NCBI GenBank assembly: GCA_014529385.2
Contig: CM043969.1
Span: forward strand, 25,873,946 to 25,937,945
Length of the DNA stretch: 64,000 bases
Reading direction: 5' to 3'
Source of the DNA: Adiantum capillus-veneris
Lineage: Eukaryota; Streptophyta; Polypodiopsida; Polypodiales; Pteridaceae
Shown here in pieces: positions 22,021-32,204 of the stretch (within the stretch, counting starts at the first letter, position 1; every line of letters begins with the position of its first letter). The notes under the pieces were generated by a model, which was not told the DNA's origin, searched no databases, and saw only the letters and a list, made by a program, of their open reading frames with translations. Both the position numbers and the translations under genes were made by a program.

Positions 22021-22740
22021 ATATACAACTAGGATTAGATAGTCCAAGGTATTTAATTTACAAAAAAAATTTCAGAGTCTCCTTTGCACAAAGAACAATT
22101 TTTCAACCTATCCCAATGACAACAGTTGAGGATCAAATTTCTGTGGAGTCGGTCCCCCCTCCAATAGGAATTTGTATTATGATTTCTCCCATTAAGAGAG
22201 ACTTGTTACAATACAATCTTTGTGTTCCTTGTGACCTAGGTGATGCAATGAAGATGGAAAGCTCCATGCATCACAAACATAACATAAACTTGAAAAAATC
22301 TTTGACTATCCCAAGCCTCAGTCCCAAGACCTCAAACACCTTCGAAGGTGGAGAGAGCTAGCAGGGAATGAGGGTAGGGAAGAGGAAGAAGAAAAATTTC
22401 GTAGGAGAAAGAATTAGTTCCTCACTTATTATAACTCTTGTTGCTAGCATACATAATAGCAGAGTAATGAAGAAGAAGGAGATAGCAAGCTTAAGCATTG
22501 AAGCATGGATCTTGGTTGGATTTGCACTTCGTATCAAAAAGTGTTGGTGGAGGCTCTCAACCTCTACTTGCTTGGAGAAAGAGAGGGAGATCTTGCACTT
22601 TGCATATCACACAATGAGAGTGTTTGTGAGTGTGTGTGGGTGAGTATACCCCCTAAGCAACCCCCTAGCTTGCTTGGGTCGACCCCCCCCCTTGTAGTTC
22701 ATGCTTGAAGCTCATTGGACCCCTCCAGGCCTAGCCAATC
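22021..22740. other. No gene recognised
   Basis: This stretch lies between the host-like remnant and the end of element F gag. There are short plus-strand frames (22,116-22,361; 22,368-22,643) without recognisable motifs, and a GA-rich patch at 22,370-22,395. It could hold the upstream part of the host-like gene. I cannot assign it. Confidence 0.4.
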
Positions 22741-23439
22741 ATAAGCAGGAGGGATTTGCCTAATGATCACCACCGCATTCATAGCATGGTCCTACTTGTG
22801 GTGGAGAATCTTGTGTAGCCTCCATCAGTTGTCCTATTCCAAGACGATATTCAGGACGATATTCCCTAGGTTTGTAGTTCCAAGTTGCCATGAATATAAG
22901 CATATTTTCATCGACCAAGTAATGGTCTTTTGTTGGTTGTGCTATGTATGATGATTCTTACATCTCGTCAGAAACCATCCATGTGATTTGTCCCCTAGAA
23001 GCATAGGAATTTCTATCAAACCCTCTCTCATAGGTATTGCCTGAATCTTCTTGATATGAAACTACTTGGAGCATACTCTAATCAGCAGGTGCCTCTATAG
23101 GTTGTGAAATCCTTACCATGGCCCTAGTTTCCTAGGGTAAAGGAGGCTGATGACCCAACACACGTTGAGGTTTTTCCTGCCCTTAGACGGTGTTATTTTA
23201 TCCTACTTGGTATCTTGGAGGGGGTGATAGCTATTGGCCTCCATGTGGCCCATATTGTCTTTCTCTAACATAGAATCTGTTATAGAAACATTCGTGGGTC
23301 TCATGGTTTGTCCATTTTTGTTCAATAGCACACCACTTCAGTACACGCAGTACATTTATTCTTGGCCTCTGTTGGGTGTTGTACCAATGCGTTGGATGAT
23401 CTTCTCCACAAGTGTCACAATTTTGTGTGGGTTGTTGTC
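22741..23439 (-). pseudogene. Element F gag, C-terminal part with zinc knuckles
   Basis: This is the continuation of gag from 26,728 after the element E insertion. Reading minus from 23,439, the first knuckle is CDTCGEDHPTHW. Then comes the pattern around WCAIEQKWTNHETHEC, almost the same as element B (WCAIEQKWTNHVTEEC). After a degenerate stretch there is a knuckle CYECGGDH near 22,770 with a stop just behind it. Stops are frequent. The match with element B across two separate motifs makes the gag assignment firm. Confidence 0.65.
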
Positions 23440-23444
23440 GTGTG
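23440..23444. repeat. Element E target site duplication, left
   Basis: GTGTG directly before TGTTGAACC; the partner GTGTG is at 26,723-26,727. Confidence 0.8.
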
Positions 23445-23700
23445 TGTTGAACCGTAAATGTGCACTATTCCCTAGGCTAGCATTAAGGTCTAGGAGAATT
23501 AAAGGGTTGCCTAGGAGGAGGCACCAAAGGGCATGGGAAAGCTATAAATAAGGCTTCTATATTGTAATCTAAAGACATCAATATGAATGAGTAAATATTG
23601 TGGCATTTTGTATCTCTCTATCTCGTCTCTCTCTTGTCATCTTTCTCACGCCCTTCTTCTAATCGTCTTTCTAACCGTATCTCTCTCTCACCCCCTAACA
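23445..23700 (+). repeat. Element E 5' LTR
   Basis: This 256-bp repeat begins TGTTGAACCG and ends CCCTAACA. It contains CTATAAATAAGG on the plus strand, a good TATA box, about 100 bp before a CT-rich end. It matches 26,239-26,482 closely. Confidence 0.88.
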
Positions 23701-23702
23701 CA

Positions 23703-23720
23703 TGGAGATCCCACTTCTCG
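23703..23720 (+). promoter_or_regulatory. Candidate primer binding site of element E
   Basis: TGGAGATCCCAC starts two bases after the 5' LTR. It begins TGG as a tRNA-primed site must, but I do not recognise the matching tRNA. Confidence 0.4.
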
Positions 23721-24399
23721 TCTCCTTATGGAGATGGGCTCAAACCTAGTGCATCATGAGAGAAGTGATGAGGCGGTTACAACTGACATGTGAACACCAA
23801 TCTTTTGCATGGCGTGAGTCCGAAACACTGCTATGCAGTCTTTTGCACAGCTATCGTGCAGACGAAACAAAACGACTTCGACAATCAACATCAAACTACC
23901 AACCAAGAGCCTACCATGCAAATGTGCAGCCATTACGGGTATGGATGTTTGCACCACATGCGAAGTTGCCTGACTACGGGGAATCATAACTTTCTTAGTA
24001 GTGAATCTTGTGTTGAATCATAATATAATATCGTTTGCATTTTTTGGTGACCGGCCGAGGAAGAACTCGGTTAGTGCAGGGATTTGCGTGATTGAAGAGG
24101 GAGGCTGCAATCGACCTTGAAGGCAAAATTGACTAGTGTAGGGTTTCACAAATTTCACAATAAATTTTTATTTTTATTTTTTGGAAGAGTCCATTCACAC
24201 ACAAAGATAAGAGCGATCATATTTATATTAAAAAAAGACGTGATGAGTTAAACACCGCCAAAGAAGTGATGAGTTAAACAAAAAAAGAAGCGATAAGTTA
24301 AATGCCCAAAAATTGTTTTGGTGCAAAGCTTGTCTTTGACACAATTGAGGAAATTTGAATGTGTATGTTGCATATGTGAAGTACACCATTGACGTAAAA

Positions 24400-24694
24400 T
24401 GAAAGCATCATGGGGGGAATATGTAAGAAATCTTGCATTTTTTCTAGGGAATATGACCACATATGGAAAAAATGTCACAATAAGCCATCATCAAAATGCG
24501 GGCATGATGATCACAAATCCCGGCATTGTTCATCAACATTACTAGAGAAATATTACATTCTCGAATATGACATTGTACACAACAATTTGCTTAAACCCAA
24601 AGCATGGGAAGACGATTCATTGATGCATTGGAAAATTCATATTTGTGGTTCTATAAGCATGGTGAAAATACATCTCGCACTCATAGGCAATTAA
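24400..24694 (+). pseudogene. Element E gag, nucleocapsid remnant
   Basis: The plus-strand frame has two consecutive zinc-knuckle shapes. The first is C-IF-S-REYD-H-IWKK-C, where the second cysteine has become Ser. The second is S-SK-C-GHDD-H-KSRH-C, where the first cysteine has become Ser. The spacing otherwise fits CX2CX4HX4C exactly. This identifies a decayed nucleocapsid and sets the element's coding strand as plus. The frame stops shortly after and is not continuous with the ORF at 24,847. Confidence 0.6.
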
Positions 24695-24846
24695 ACTTGC
24701 TAAAGGAGTTGCACAAAAATGCAAAGAATTTGTATGAGTTTCTTTAAAAAAGTGTTGAGAGCATGGAATACCATAATTGAAGAGGGGTAGATAACTTCTC
24801 AAGTGATGATGACGACCATAATGAACATGGGAATGGTACGAATGCG

Positions 24847-25727
24847 ATGGAGATTGGAGTGAAGAGGGAGGACCCTATGAGCCAAGAGAGCCAAGAAGAG
24901 TCCCCGAGTAGCCCCATACTCACATCTTCCACCATTAACCAAAACATTGTGGGTCAAATTCCATCGGTTTTTAATGGAGAATGTTATAGTTTGGATGTCT
25001 TAAAAGATGATGATGATAACATAGATTTGTTTTTTGAACATCATGAGATGATTCAAGAAATTAATTTATGCAACTCTAAAGACAATGAATACTTTGATGA
25101 GCTTTGTGATGAAACATTGAATAAAAATCATGATGAAAGTAAACCCTCACTTCTTAATGATATAGAAGATGATGTCAGCGATGCTTTTGTGAATTCTCTT
25201 ACACTAGGAGAATATTTTTGTGTTGCTCATGATGTTGAAATGGAAACTAGAAAAAATGAAGTTCTTTTTTATGAAATGTCCAAACATGAGAAACAAATTG
25301 TGATGTGTGTGAAGCAACCTATTTCACAACCTGATGGTATGCTAAAGGATAGTTTGCTTGAGGCAATGTTGTGTGATGGGATATGTGTATTTATCCATAC
25401 AATTGGTACCTATGTAAAGCATGATGGGGATTCTCTGTTTATCCATGATAGGAAAGGTGATGATGTTGTGATTTTGGGAAAACTAATGCTTATTTTTGTG
25501 CATAAAGATTCAAAGATCTTATGGCTTTTTCTCATTGTAAGCCTAGAAGGAGTCATGTTTCGTGGTTCCAAGTTCAAATTGCTTCAAAGAAGAATGAAGT
25601 TTCTCTCTATATAAATAACATGGAGCTAATTTTTTTGGATGTCCTTGTTGTAAGCATGCTTTTACAAATTGAAGCCAAAGCACACAATGTTTTTGAAAAA
25701 GTATGTGTCAAAGCAAAGAATTTTTGA
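24847..25727 (+). pseudogene. Element E acidic ORF, unrecognised
   Basis: A plus-strand frame of 255 residues (24,847-25,614) starts MEIGVKREDPMSQESQEESP and is strongly acidic (a DDDDN run, many Asp and Glu). Near its end the sequence continues better in another frame, 25,521-25,727 (SWFQVQIASKKNEVSLYINN ... EAKAHNVFEKVC), so there is probably a frameshift near 25,500. It follows the knuckle remnant, the place normally held by the gag-protease linker and protease, but no DSG/DTG site is visible. Function unknown. It is one of the few long plus-strand frames in the left half of the window. Confidence 0.45.
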
Positions 25728-26238
25728 TTGATGAATTTTGATCCTTGTTTGCAAAATAATGAAGCTTATTTGAAGTGATTGGCTCAAAGATGGAATCTAC
25801 TCAATGGAGTGGATATTTCCCCATTAATTTATTGTTCTACAAATTTGTTTTGTATGAGCTCTTATGGATGTTGATTTACTTGATGGGTTCCCAGTCCTCG
25901 CATGTTGCCAGTAAATGGTGCACTTGTATTCACACTTTTGGTGAGAAGGCACACTATATCCAGTTTGGTGATTGTAATGCAATATATAGCTTTAGGAAGT
26001 GTATTTGTGCATCTTGGATTAAGTTCCAGGAACTGTGATTTACATTTTCTAAATACTTGGGGGGGGAAAGGGTGGTGTTTCATGGTCTAGCATGGTGTAT
26101 ATGTGTACCTTGGAGTAGACTCCAGGCACTGCACTTTGCACCATGGTATTCTATGAACATTGAGTTTTTGGAACAAGAGAATTGTGGGATTTGAGTCATA
26201 TTTTTGTGTTAAAATCCTTACCACCGGACTGTGCTAGG
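25728..26238 (+). other. 3' untranslated part of element E
   Basis: No coding frame. A G-rich stretch at 26,058-26,073 (TTGGGGGGGGAAAGGG) resembles a polypurine tract, but lies about 165 bp before the 3' LTR rather than next to it. Confidence 0.4.
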
Positions 26239-26482
26239 TGTTGAACCGTAAATGTGCACTATTCTCTAGGCTAGCACTAAGGTCTAGGAGAATTAAAGGG
26301 TTGCCTAGGAGGAGGCACCAAAGCGCATTGGAAAGCTATAAATAAAGCTTCTATATTGTAATCTAAACACATCAATATGAATGAGTAAAGATTGTAGCAT
26401 TTTGTATCTCTCTATCTCCTCTCTCTCTCTCGTCATCTTTCTCACACCCTTCCTCATACCGTCTCTCTCCCGTCCCCTAACA
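26239..26482 (+). repeat. Element E 3' LTR (direct)
   Basis: This 244-bp copy starts TGTTGAACCGTAAATG and ends CCCCTAACA, in the same orientation as 23,445-23,700, with small deletions in its CT-rich end. Confidence 0.85.
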
Positions 26483-26489
26483 CATATCC

Positions 26490-26722
26490 GTTAGAAAGAT
26501 GGTTAGAGGAAGGGCGTGAGAAAGATGACGAGAGAGAGAGATGAGATAGAGAGATACAAAATGCCACAATCTTTACTCATTCATATTGATGTGTTTAGAT
26601 TACAACATAGAAGCCTTATTTATTGCTTTCCCATGCCCTTTGGTGCCTACTCCTAGGAAACTCTTTTATTCTCCTAGACCTTAGTGCTAGCCTAGGGAAT
26701 AGTGCACATTTACGATTCAACA
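26490..26722 (-). repeat. Element E third LTR (inverted, inner end truncated)
   Basis: It is the reverse complement of the same LTR. It ends GATTCAACA, the complement of the LTR start, next to the GTGTG duplication. At its inner end about 24 bp of the LTR terminus are missing. With 26,239-26,482 it forms an inverted repeat with arms of over 230 bp and a spacer of about 7 bp. Confidence 0.85.
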
Positions 26723-26727
26723 GTGTG
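26723..26727. repeat. Element E target site duplication, right
   Basis: GTGTG follows the inverted LTR and matches 23,440-23,444. Confidence 0.8.
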
Positions 26728-28510
26728 TTTAGGTTCATCTTGTTTCCTTGGTTCATCCTTATGATCACTTCCTCAATCACTTGATCAACGTCCGACACAG
26801 TTGGATTTTGCCCACTCAGTTTCATTGTGGATTCACTAGCGGTTTAAGAGGTGCTACTCATCCCTTGGTATGTGTCCTCCATCACCTCCCCATATGCGCT
26901 ACAATTGTCTACCAAATACGACACCTCTTTCATGACTTTCTCAAAAGGAACACATGCCTTTAAGTGCAAGTCTTTTTTGAGAGTGTAATTTTGCAATCCT
27001 TCTATGAAAAGGACTGACAGTCTCTCATCTTGAGGTAGTTCACTAGCAGGGCATCTTTCTATGTATTGCTTAAATCAAAGTGAGGCTTCCTTCACCTTTT
27101 CCCTGTCCTTTTGTCTAAATGCATAGATCTGAGAGACAATATTATGCTTAATTCCTCTCTTTGGGAATTCCTAAGTGAATTCTCGGAGAATTTTCTTGAT
27201 ACTTGGGAATTCTAGGCTATTTAAAGGTCGAACCAAGTCAAGGTCGTTCCTTCTAGGGTCAACCCAAATCCTTCATGTTGAGTATGGAAATTGGTTACCT
27301 GTTCTACCCTCAACACTTGTTTGAAGATTGTAACATGAGCATACGGGTCTCCCGGTCCACTATACTTTTTGGGTACACACTTTGCCACTTGAGACAGTTG
27401 CATGCATCTAGACTCCGCAACCATTCTCACCATCTTTGGTCCTCTTGATATGGTGTCTCTAGCTTCATATTCTCCCCTTGGTACTACAATTGGTATCCTT
27501 TCTTCCATATGTTCATAAAGTCATTCTGCTTGATCTCGTGTAATAGTCGAAGGGATTCTAGTTGTGTAAGTCAAATCAGGTGCTGCACTGCCCCTATGTG
27601 TGTTCATAGAAACCCTAGACCCACTTGATCCCATACGTCCGGTGTTCAAGAATCATTGGTGTCCAAAAGAATCTTACATTGTGATTCTCACTGGACTTAC
27701 ATTCCCAGTTTTTGGTCTCGTGTGAGTAGTCGGGGTTTTAAATTCCTCTAAATTTACATAGTATTGGTGGAGTGGTCCCCCAAAATATGTATATCGCTCT
27801 AGCTCCTTACGGTCCATTGGAGAGTATTTTTAGCCATGCTTATCCATTATGACCACTTGGATACTTCTCCCCTCTGTGTATGTAAAAGCGTATAGTTTTT
27901 TGCAGTCACTCAGCTCCTTGATTCAAGGTTCATCACATCTATAATAGAGTGTTTGATCTCCATTATTGAATTTATGTAGCCCCACATAAGTGTTGTCTAT
28001 ATTAATCCGCTCTGTCTTGTTAGTGTGCCTGAGAACAATGTTTTGCTTGTCCATTTTGGCTGGTTCATCTACCAGCTCTTCATCTACCTTTTCCTTGGTG
28101 CCAGTCATTCCCCATTTTTCCATAATAAAGGGTTGTGAACCACTACGTACATCATTCCCTCCCGGTAAAAATATTTTTCTCCATCATAATACACATCTAC
28201 AAGGTCCTTGAACTCACTTGGCTTGTTTTCCAACTTAACACAGTAGCGGTCCATTCCATCCTTATAGATTTTGGCCTTAAGCACATTTTCAAATTGAAAT
28301 TTTAGATACAACAATTTTACGATCAAATGTAGGTTGTGAAGGACCTACCCCCATGGAAGTTACTTCCTTAGGGTTCAACTTGATGGATTCCTCAGTCATT
28401 AGGGTGTATGATCTTTCTGATGAGGTATTAGAAAATATTTCCTCTGTAATGGATTCTAGAGGATGCAGTGGCCTTTGATTCACGCTACCTTTAGTTGAGT
28501 GATTGCTCAC
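26728..28510 (-). pseudogene. Element F gag, N-terminal and core part
   Basis: Minus-strand pieces parallel element B gag. 28,510-28,289 (PLESITEEIFSNTSSERS) matches the B start region. 28,326-27,923 holds VYYDGEKYFYREGM and YYRCDEP, matching B's RVYDNGDRF and YFRCKEP. 27,508-27,221 is the core: KYSGPGDPYAHVTIFKQVL and GFGLTLEGTTLTWFDL. Downstream, RGIKHNIVSQIYAFRQKD and SYLVDNCSAYGE match B's RGIADNTVSQIHKLKQKE and LYLVDDCAVYKE. The frame is broken by several stops. It continues at 23,439 beyond element E. Confidence 0.7.
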
Positions 28511-28884
28511 TTGGTCTATGATGCTGGGATTCCTATTCTAGTATAATCTTCTTGAACGCAAATACACGAAGAATCGACCTTGCAAAATCCAAACCTGGTT
28601 ACCTCATTGGCTAACTTGAATTCCCTATTTTGGTCTTACTTTTTGGGTTGTATTCTCTAGCACTTGCAATCTGTAAAAGAAAATGCTTGATGGCTATGAG
28701 TTTACAGCCATTCCCGTTAGTTTGAGCTTTCAATCGACAAAATTTAATCAGGTACTTCAATACTCCACAAGTTTACTCGCAATGTCAACAATTCAGGTCC
28801 AATTTCAATTTTGAAAAAGCCACCAGGTTCTTGGGGACTACCTCTCTTTGTGGTCAAATTTTGCTCTTATATTGACTAAGAGGA

Positions 28885-28904
28885 ACATGGATCATGATCC
28901 ACGT
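28885..28904. repeat. Leader palindrome, set 2, F copy 1
   Basis: ACATGGATCA is followed by TGATCCACGT: centre changed to AT on both arms, one outer mismatch. Confidence 0.8.
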
Positions 28905-29107
28905 TGTGAGGCCAAACTGACATTCCTTGGTACCAACAGAATTAGCATGATTAGTAGGTCACTTGACACTCAAATTTTTGAAAATGGATTTTGGGATTTT
29001 AGAATTACGTCAGTTCTGTCACTTGCTCAGAATGCTTGACAATTCTAGACTTTTGGCTTGATTTTGGAGATCCTAATTCGGTTTTGAAATGATCAGTAGA
29101 GTCCATG

Positions 29108-29163
29108 GGATGTTCCCTAGATATGGTGCAAGTTTGGATGTTCCCTAGATATGGTGCAAGTTT
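29108..29163. repeat. 28-bp tandem duplication
   Basis: Two identical 28-bp units (29,108-29,135 and 29,136-29,163) begin GGATGTTCCCTAGATATGG. They account for the larger palindrome spacing here (301 instead of about 273 bp). Confidence 0.9.
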
Positions 29164-29185
29164 TGTATCACTCTGTGTCAGAGGA

Positions 29186-29205
29186 ACATGGATCGTGATC
29201 CATGT
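29186..29205. repeat. Leader palindrome, set 2, F copy 2
   Basis: ACATGGATCG is followed by TGATCCATGT; only the central pair is mismatched. Confidence 0.85.
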
Positions 29206-29471
29206 ACCTAGTTGGCAGATTGAATTGAACCTTATAGCACACAAAAGGAAGGCTCCCTAATGTCAGCTTCAGGGTTTTTGTAGTATTTGGACTTTTTTAG
29301 GTCAACCAAAAGTCAATTCTTAGGTCTGTTCTAGTGGTTTTCACCTTGAGCTGTTTTCTGCCCTTTTGGCCCACTTTTTGACCTTTTCTGATAATACTGG
29401 TTTAGGGAAATGTACTTCAAATCTTATCACTTTTTTACCTGTCAAATCTCAACTCAAAATTTCCAGAAGGT

Positions 29472-29491
29472 ACATGGATCGCGATCCATGT
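29472..29491. repeat. Leader palindrome, set 2, F copy 3 (perfect)
   Basis: A perfect 20-bp palindrome, identical to the H copies at 15,642, 15,917 and 16,721. Confidence 0.9.
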
Positions 29492-29755
29492 TTGGCATCA
29501 GTTTGGAAGGATATTTTGTGAGGTTGTGATAGAGTTTGTGGTGATAGTCTTCCCCAAATCTTTTTGGATTTGACCCACTTTTTGCAGGCCAAGAGAAAGA
29601 TTTTGTGTCTGCTTTGCGGTTTTTTTTGCAAACAACTGTTTTTTTGGTGTTTTGATCAGGTTTTACACTTTTTGTTGTGGACCCTTTTGAAAAAGTTGTT
29701 CCCTTTGTTCTCATGAGTTCACTGGCCAAATATCCTTTACAAATGTCAACTAGAT

Positions 29756-29775
29756 ACATGGATCACGATCCATCT
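29756..29775. repeat. Leader palindrome, set 2, F copy 4
   Basis: ACATGGATCA is followed by CGATCCATCT, with two mismatched pairs. Confidence 0.75.
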
Positions 29776-30036
29776 TTGGTAGCATCTGGTCATTAATTTT
29801 TTTCCTGCTAGTTCCTTGCTTTTAGTTGAACCCAATTCTCACCCCTTTTTGAATTTGGAAAAATAAAAGTTTAGTTTCTCCAAATTTTCTCAATTTTCAT
29901 AGTTTTTTCCGCTTAGCTAAATTCCTTGATTTGGATGTTCTTTAAGCACCATATTTCTGAACAAACTCAAGCTTATGATGTTTGAGAGTCAGTTCTAAGC
30001 AATGGAGAAAATTTCTACTCATTTGGCTTGAAAGGT

Positions 30037-30056
30037 ATATGGATCACGATCCATGT
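30037..30056. repeat. Leader palindrome, set 2, F copy 5
   Basis: ATATGGATCA is followed by CGATCCATGT, with two mismatched pairs. Confidence 0.75.
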
Positions 30057-30580
30057 TGGGTAGACAAACTAGAGGAAATATGCTCAGTTTGTCTCCTGCA
30101 AGCTTGTATATCCCCTTTTGCCAAGTTTTGTTTGGTTCATCTTTGAAGCTCTCACCATCAATTTTACAACTTTTTACAATTATGGTCTTCGACACCAAAA
30201 TAAGGTTTTTGATAGTTTTTACCCTGGTTCTTTTGGCCCCAATCGATGGTGGAATTTGTTACTTAACCTACTCCTATAAACTGAAGTAGATGCACAAACA
30301 TAAATGAATTTAACAATACAAAAATGACAACAAAATATATAGTGAAATAGTCCTTTCCAAGCATGGAAAAATCAAAGAACAAAATAATCTTTTGTACTTT
30401 ACTCACAACTTTCTTTGCTCATCAAGAGTAGCACTGGCTGGTCCTAGACTCTAGTCTCTACTTAGCACTAAACCTATGTCTAGATGCTTTACTGTCTAAG
30501 TGTAAACGGAATGGATGTCAAAATCTTTGGAAAGTATTTTTCGTACAACTAGGTCACTCACCACTTAAGGATCGACTTCC

Positions 30581-30598
30581 TCGTCGGCAATGGCACCA
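30581..30598 (-). promoter_or_regulatory. Element F primer binding site
   Basis: The minus strand reads TGGTGCCATTGCCGACGA, one base after the LTR. It matches the tRNA-Asp type site at about 14 of 18 positions and lies at the same place as in element B. Confidence 0.65.
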
Positions 30599-30599
30599 A

Positions 30600-31300
30600 T
30601 GTTAGCGGCTCACCGTGACGAACGTCTACATCATAGACTTTTGCTACTAATATAGTGTCAATATGCAAGGAAGTGACTCAAGATGGGGCACAAAAACTCA
30701 ATGATATCATTAATTTCACCGATGTGAACCTAAAAGACTGTTCATACTTCTACATTAGCAAATCAACCACTTCCCTAGTCAGAAAATCAGTCTATGTCTA
30801 ATCTCACCGCTCGAGGTCATCACACCTTTTTGGTATCCAAACAAATTTAGAATGCAATGGAACTTAAGGAGAGGTATTACAACACCTAAGTTAATATTCC
30901 TATCAAGTTATATGTACTCATCTAGGAAGGTACATATATCACAATCTATCCCAAAAAATGTACAGAAAACTGACACAAAACTACACAGAAAGACTCCCTT
31001 CAAGCGTAGAAACACTCTTCCAAGGTCAAAACATAAAAAAACATCCACTTAAGACCTCAAATCAATGCATTTAGCTCACAGACAAGATGTCATGAACCAC
31101 AATAGAATTGAGAATGATTACACTTAAATTGAAGAGCTAGAGACAAGGAACACAATGTGCTATTTGGAATCGAATTTTGATTATCAGACAAGGAGAAATA
31201 TTGATTACAACTTGTAGCAGAAATGCAGCTCTTAGTTGACGTCCAATTACTTTTCAAGATAATGATAATTGCTCCTTCAAAACTAAGGGTTTTCACTTAA
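30600..31300 (-). repeat. Element F 5' LTR (right edge uncertain)
   Basis: The left edge TGTTAGCGGCTCACCGTGACG resembles the element B LTR start (TGTTGGCGGATACGCCGCGA) and abuts the PBS. No second copy was found in the window, so the right edge is a guess based on element B LTR length. Confidence 0.45.
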
Positions 31301-32204
31301 AAACTTGGGACTCTTTCCCACGACCATTTGGCCATTTACATGGTTTGTAGGCTCAGAGAGACTAAGAGGGAATTATAGACTATATTACAATTTGCGAATC
31401 ATCATCAATAGAATTACAAAGCTTCTTTTGAAAAAATGATCGAGTACAACAAATTTTGGTGTATATCTGCCGCCTTTTATGTGACATTCTGCTGTATCCA
31501 CCAAACAGCTTCCAAAGAACAACGCAAAGGCAATTACTAATGCAGAGCCGAGCAAAGAGAATAGTCCAAAGAATCTATTCAACAAAACCACCACATAGAA
31601 GACACCACAAAAGTCACCAACATCACCGAAGCAAGTTTGGGTAAAAAAGAAACCAGTTGCACAAGTTAAGCCTACCTAGCATCAAGCTACCTTGAAGAAG
31701 ACAGATGACAAACCACGACAACAACCCCGAAGGTATAATCAGGTATGGATGCTGAAGAAATTTCTTGTTGAACAAGGTAATCAAGACAAAATCTAGATTC
31801 CAAAGTGGCACAACAAGGAGCTCCCTACAAGATCAACCTCTCAGAGTGCACCAAGTCCAAGGTCATATGATCCACAACCAGTGGTGCAACCAATTTGGGT
31901 ACCTAAGTTTCTACAGTAAGTTCCAAAGACCCAAACGGAAATTTGGGTACTTAAACAAAGACCAACACAAAACCCACATGTGGATTACAGACTCAAATAG
32001 GATTGTTAACAACACTAGAAATACATAACCAAAGTACCAAAGCAACCATTGTCAATCAAACAACGAGTGGCACACTTAGAGCGATTGTTATTTCATTGCT
32101 ATCTTCTTGGTACTAACTTCATAGGAAACCTTCACAGTGAATGCTAATAAACACATCACTTATACCCTCCTCTTGCACATCATTAAGTTCTCCTATGAAT
32201 TGAC
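31301..32204. other. No gene recognised; possible plus-strand copia scrap
   Basis: This is AT-rich. Plus-strand text at 31,880-31,960 gives WVPKF and IWVLK in different frames, which recalls the WVPK motif near the gag-protease junction of large plant copia elements. It is too decayed to call. Confidence 0.3.

Larger units (their letters stand above)
23445..26722 (+). mobile_element. Element E: small gag-only LTR element with an extra inverted LTR
   Basis: The order is a direct LTR (23,445-23,700), about 2.5 kb internal, a direct LTR (26,239-26,482), a few bases, then an inverted LTR (26,490-26,722). The whole is flanked by GTGTG on both sides. Removing it with one GTGTG restores an open gag frame of element F, so both edges are certain to the base. 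Inside, on the plus strand, are remnants of a gag with two zinc knuckles and a long acidic ORF. No protease, RT or integrase was seen, so it is non-autonomous. The inverted third LTR is not a normal product of integration. Confidence 0.85.
28511..30580 (-). other. Element F leader with set 2 palindromes
   Basis: This is about 2.1 kb of non-coding leader between PBS and gag. Five 20-bp palindromes are spaced 301, 286, 284 and 281 bp apart. The intervening DNA is too diverged to align by eye beyond short blocks such as TTGGAAGGATATT. A 28-bp unit is duplicated in tandem at 29,108-29,163. Confidence 0.65.

Noticed and set aside
23445-23700. Solo LTR or TRIM element
   Set aside because: The matching direct copy at 26,239 and the shared GTGTG duplication show that it is the 5' LTR of a 3.3-kb element.
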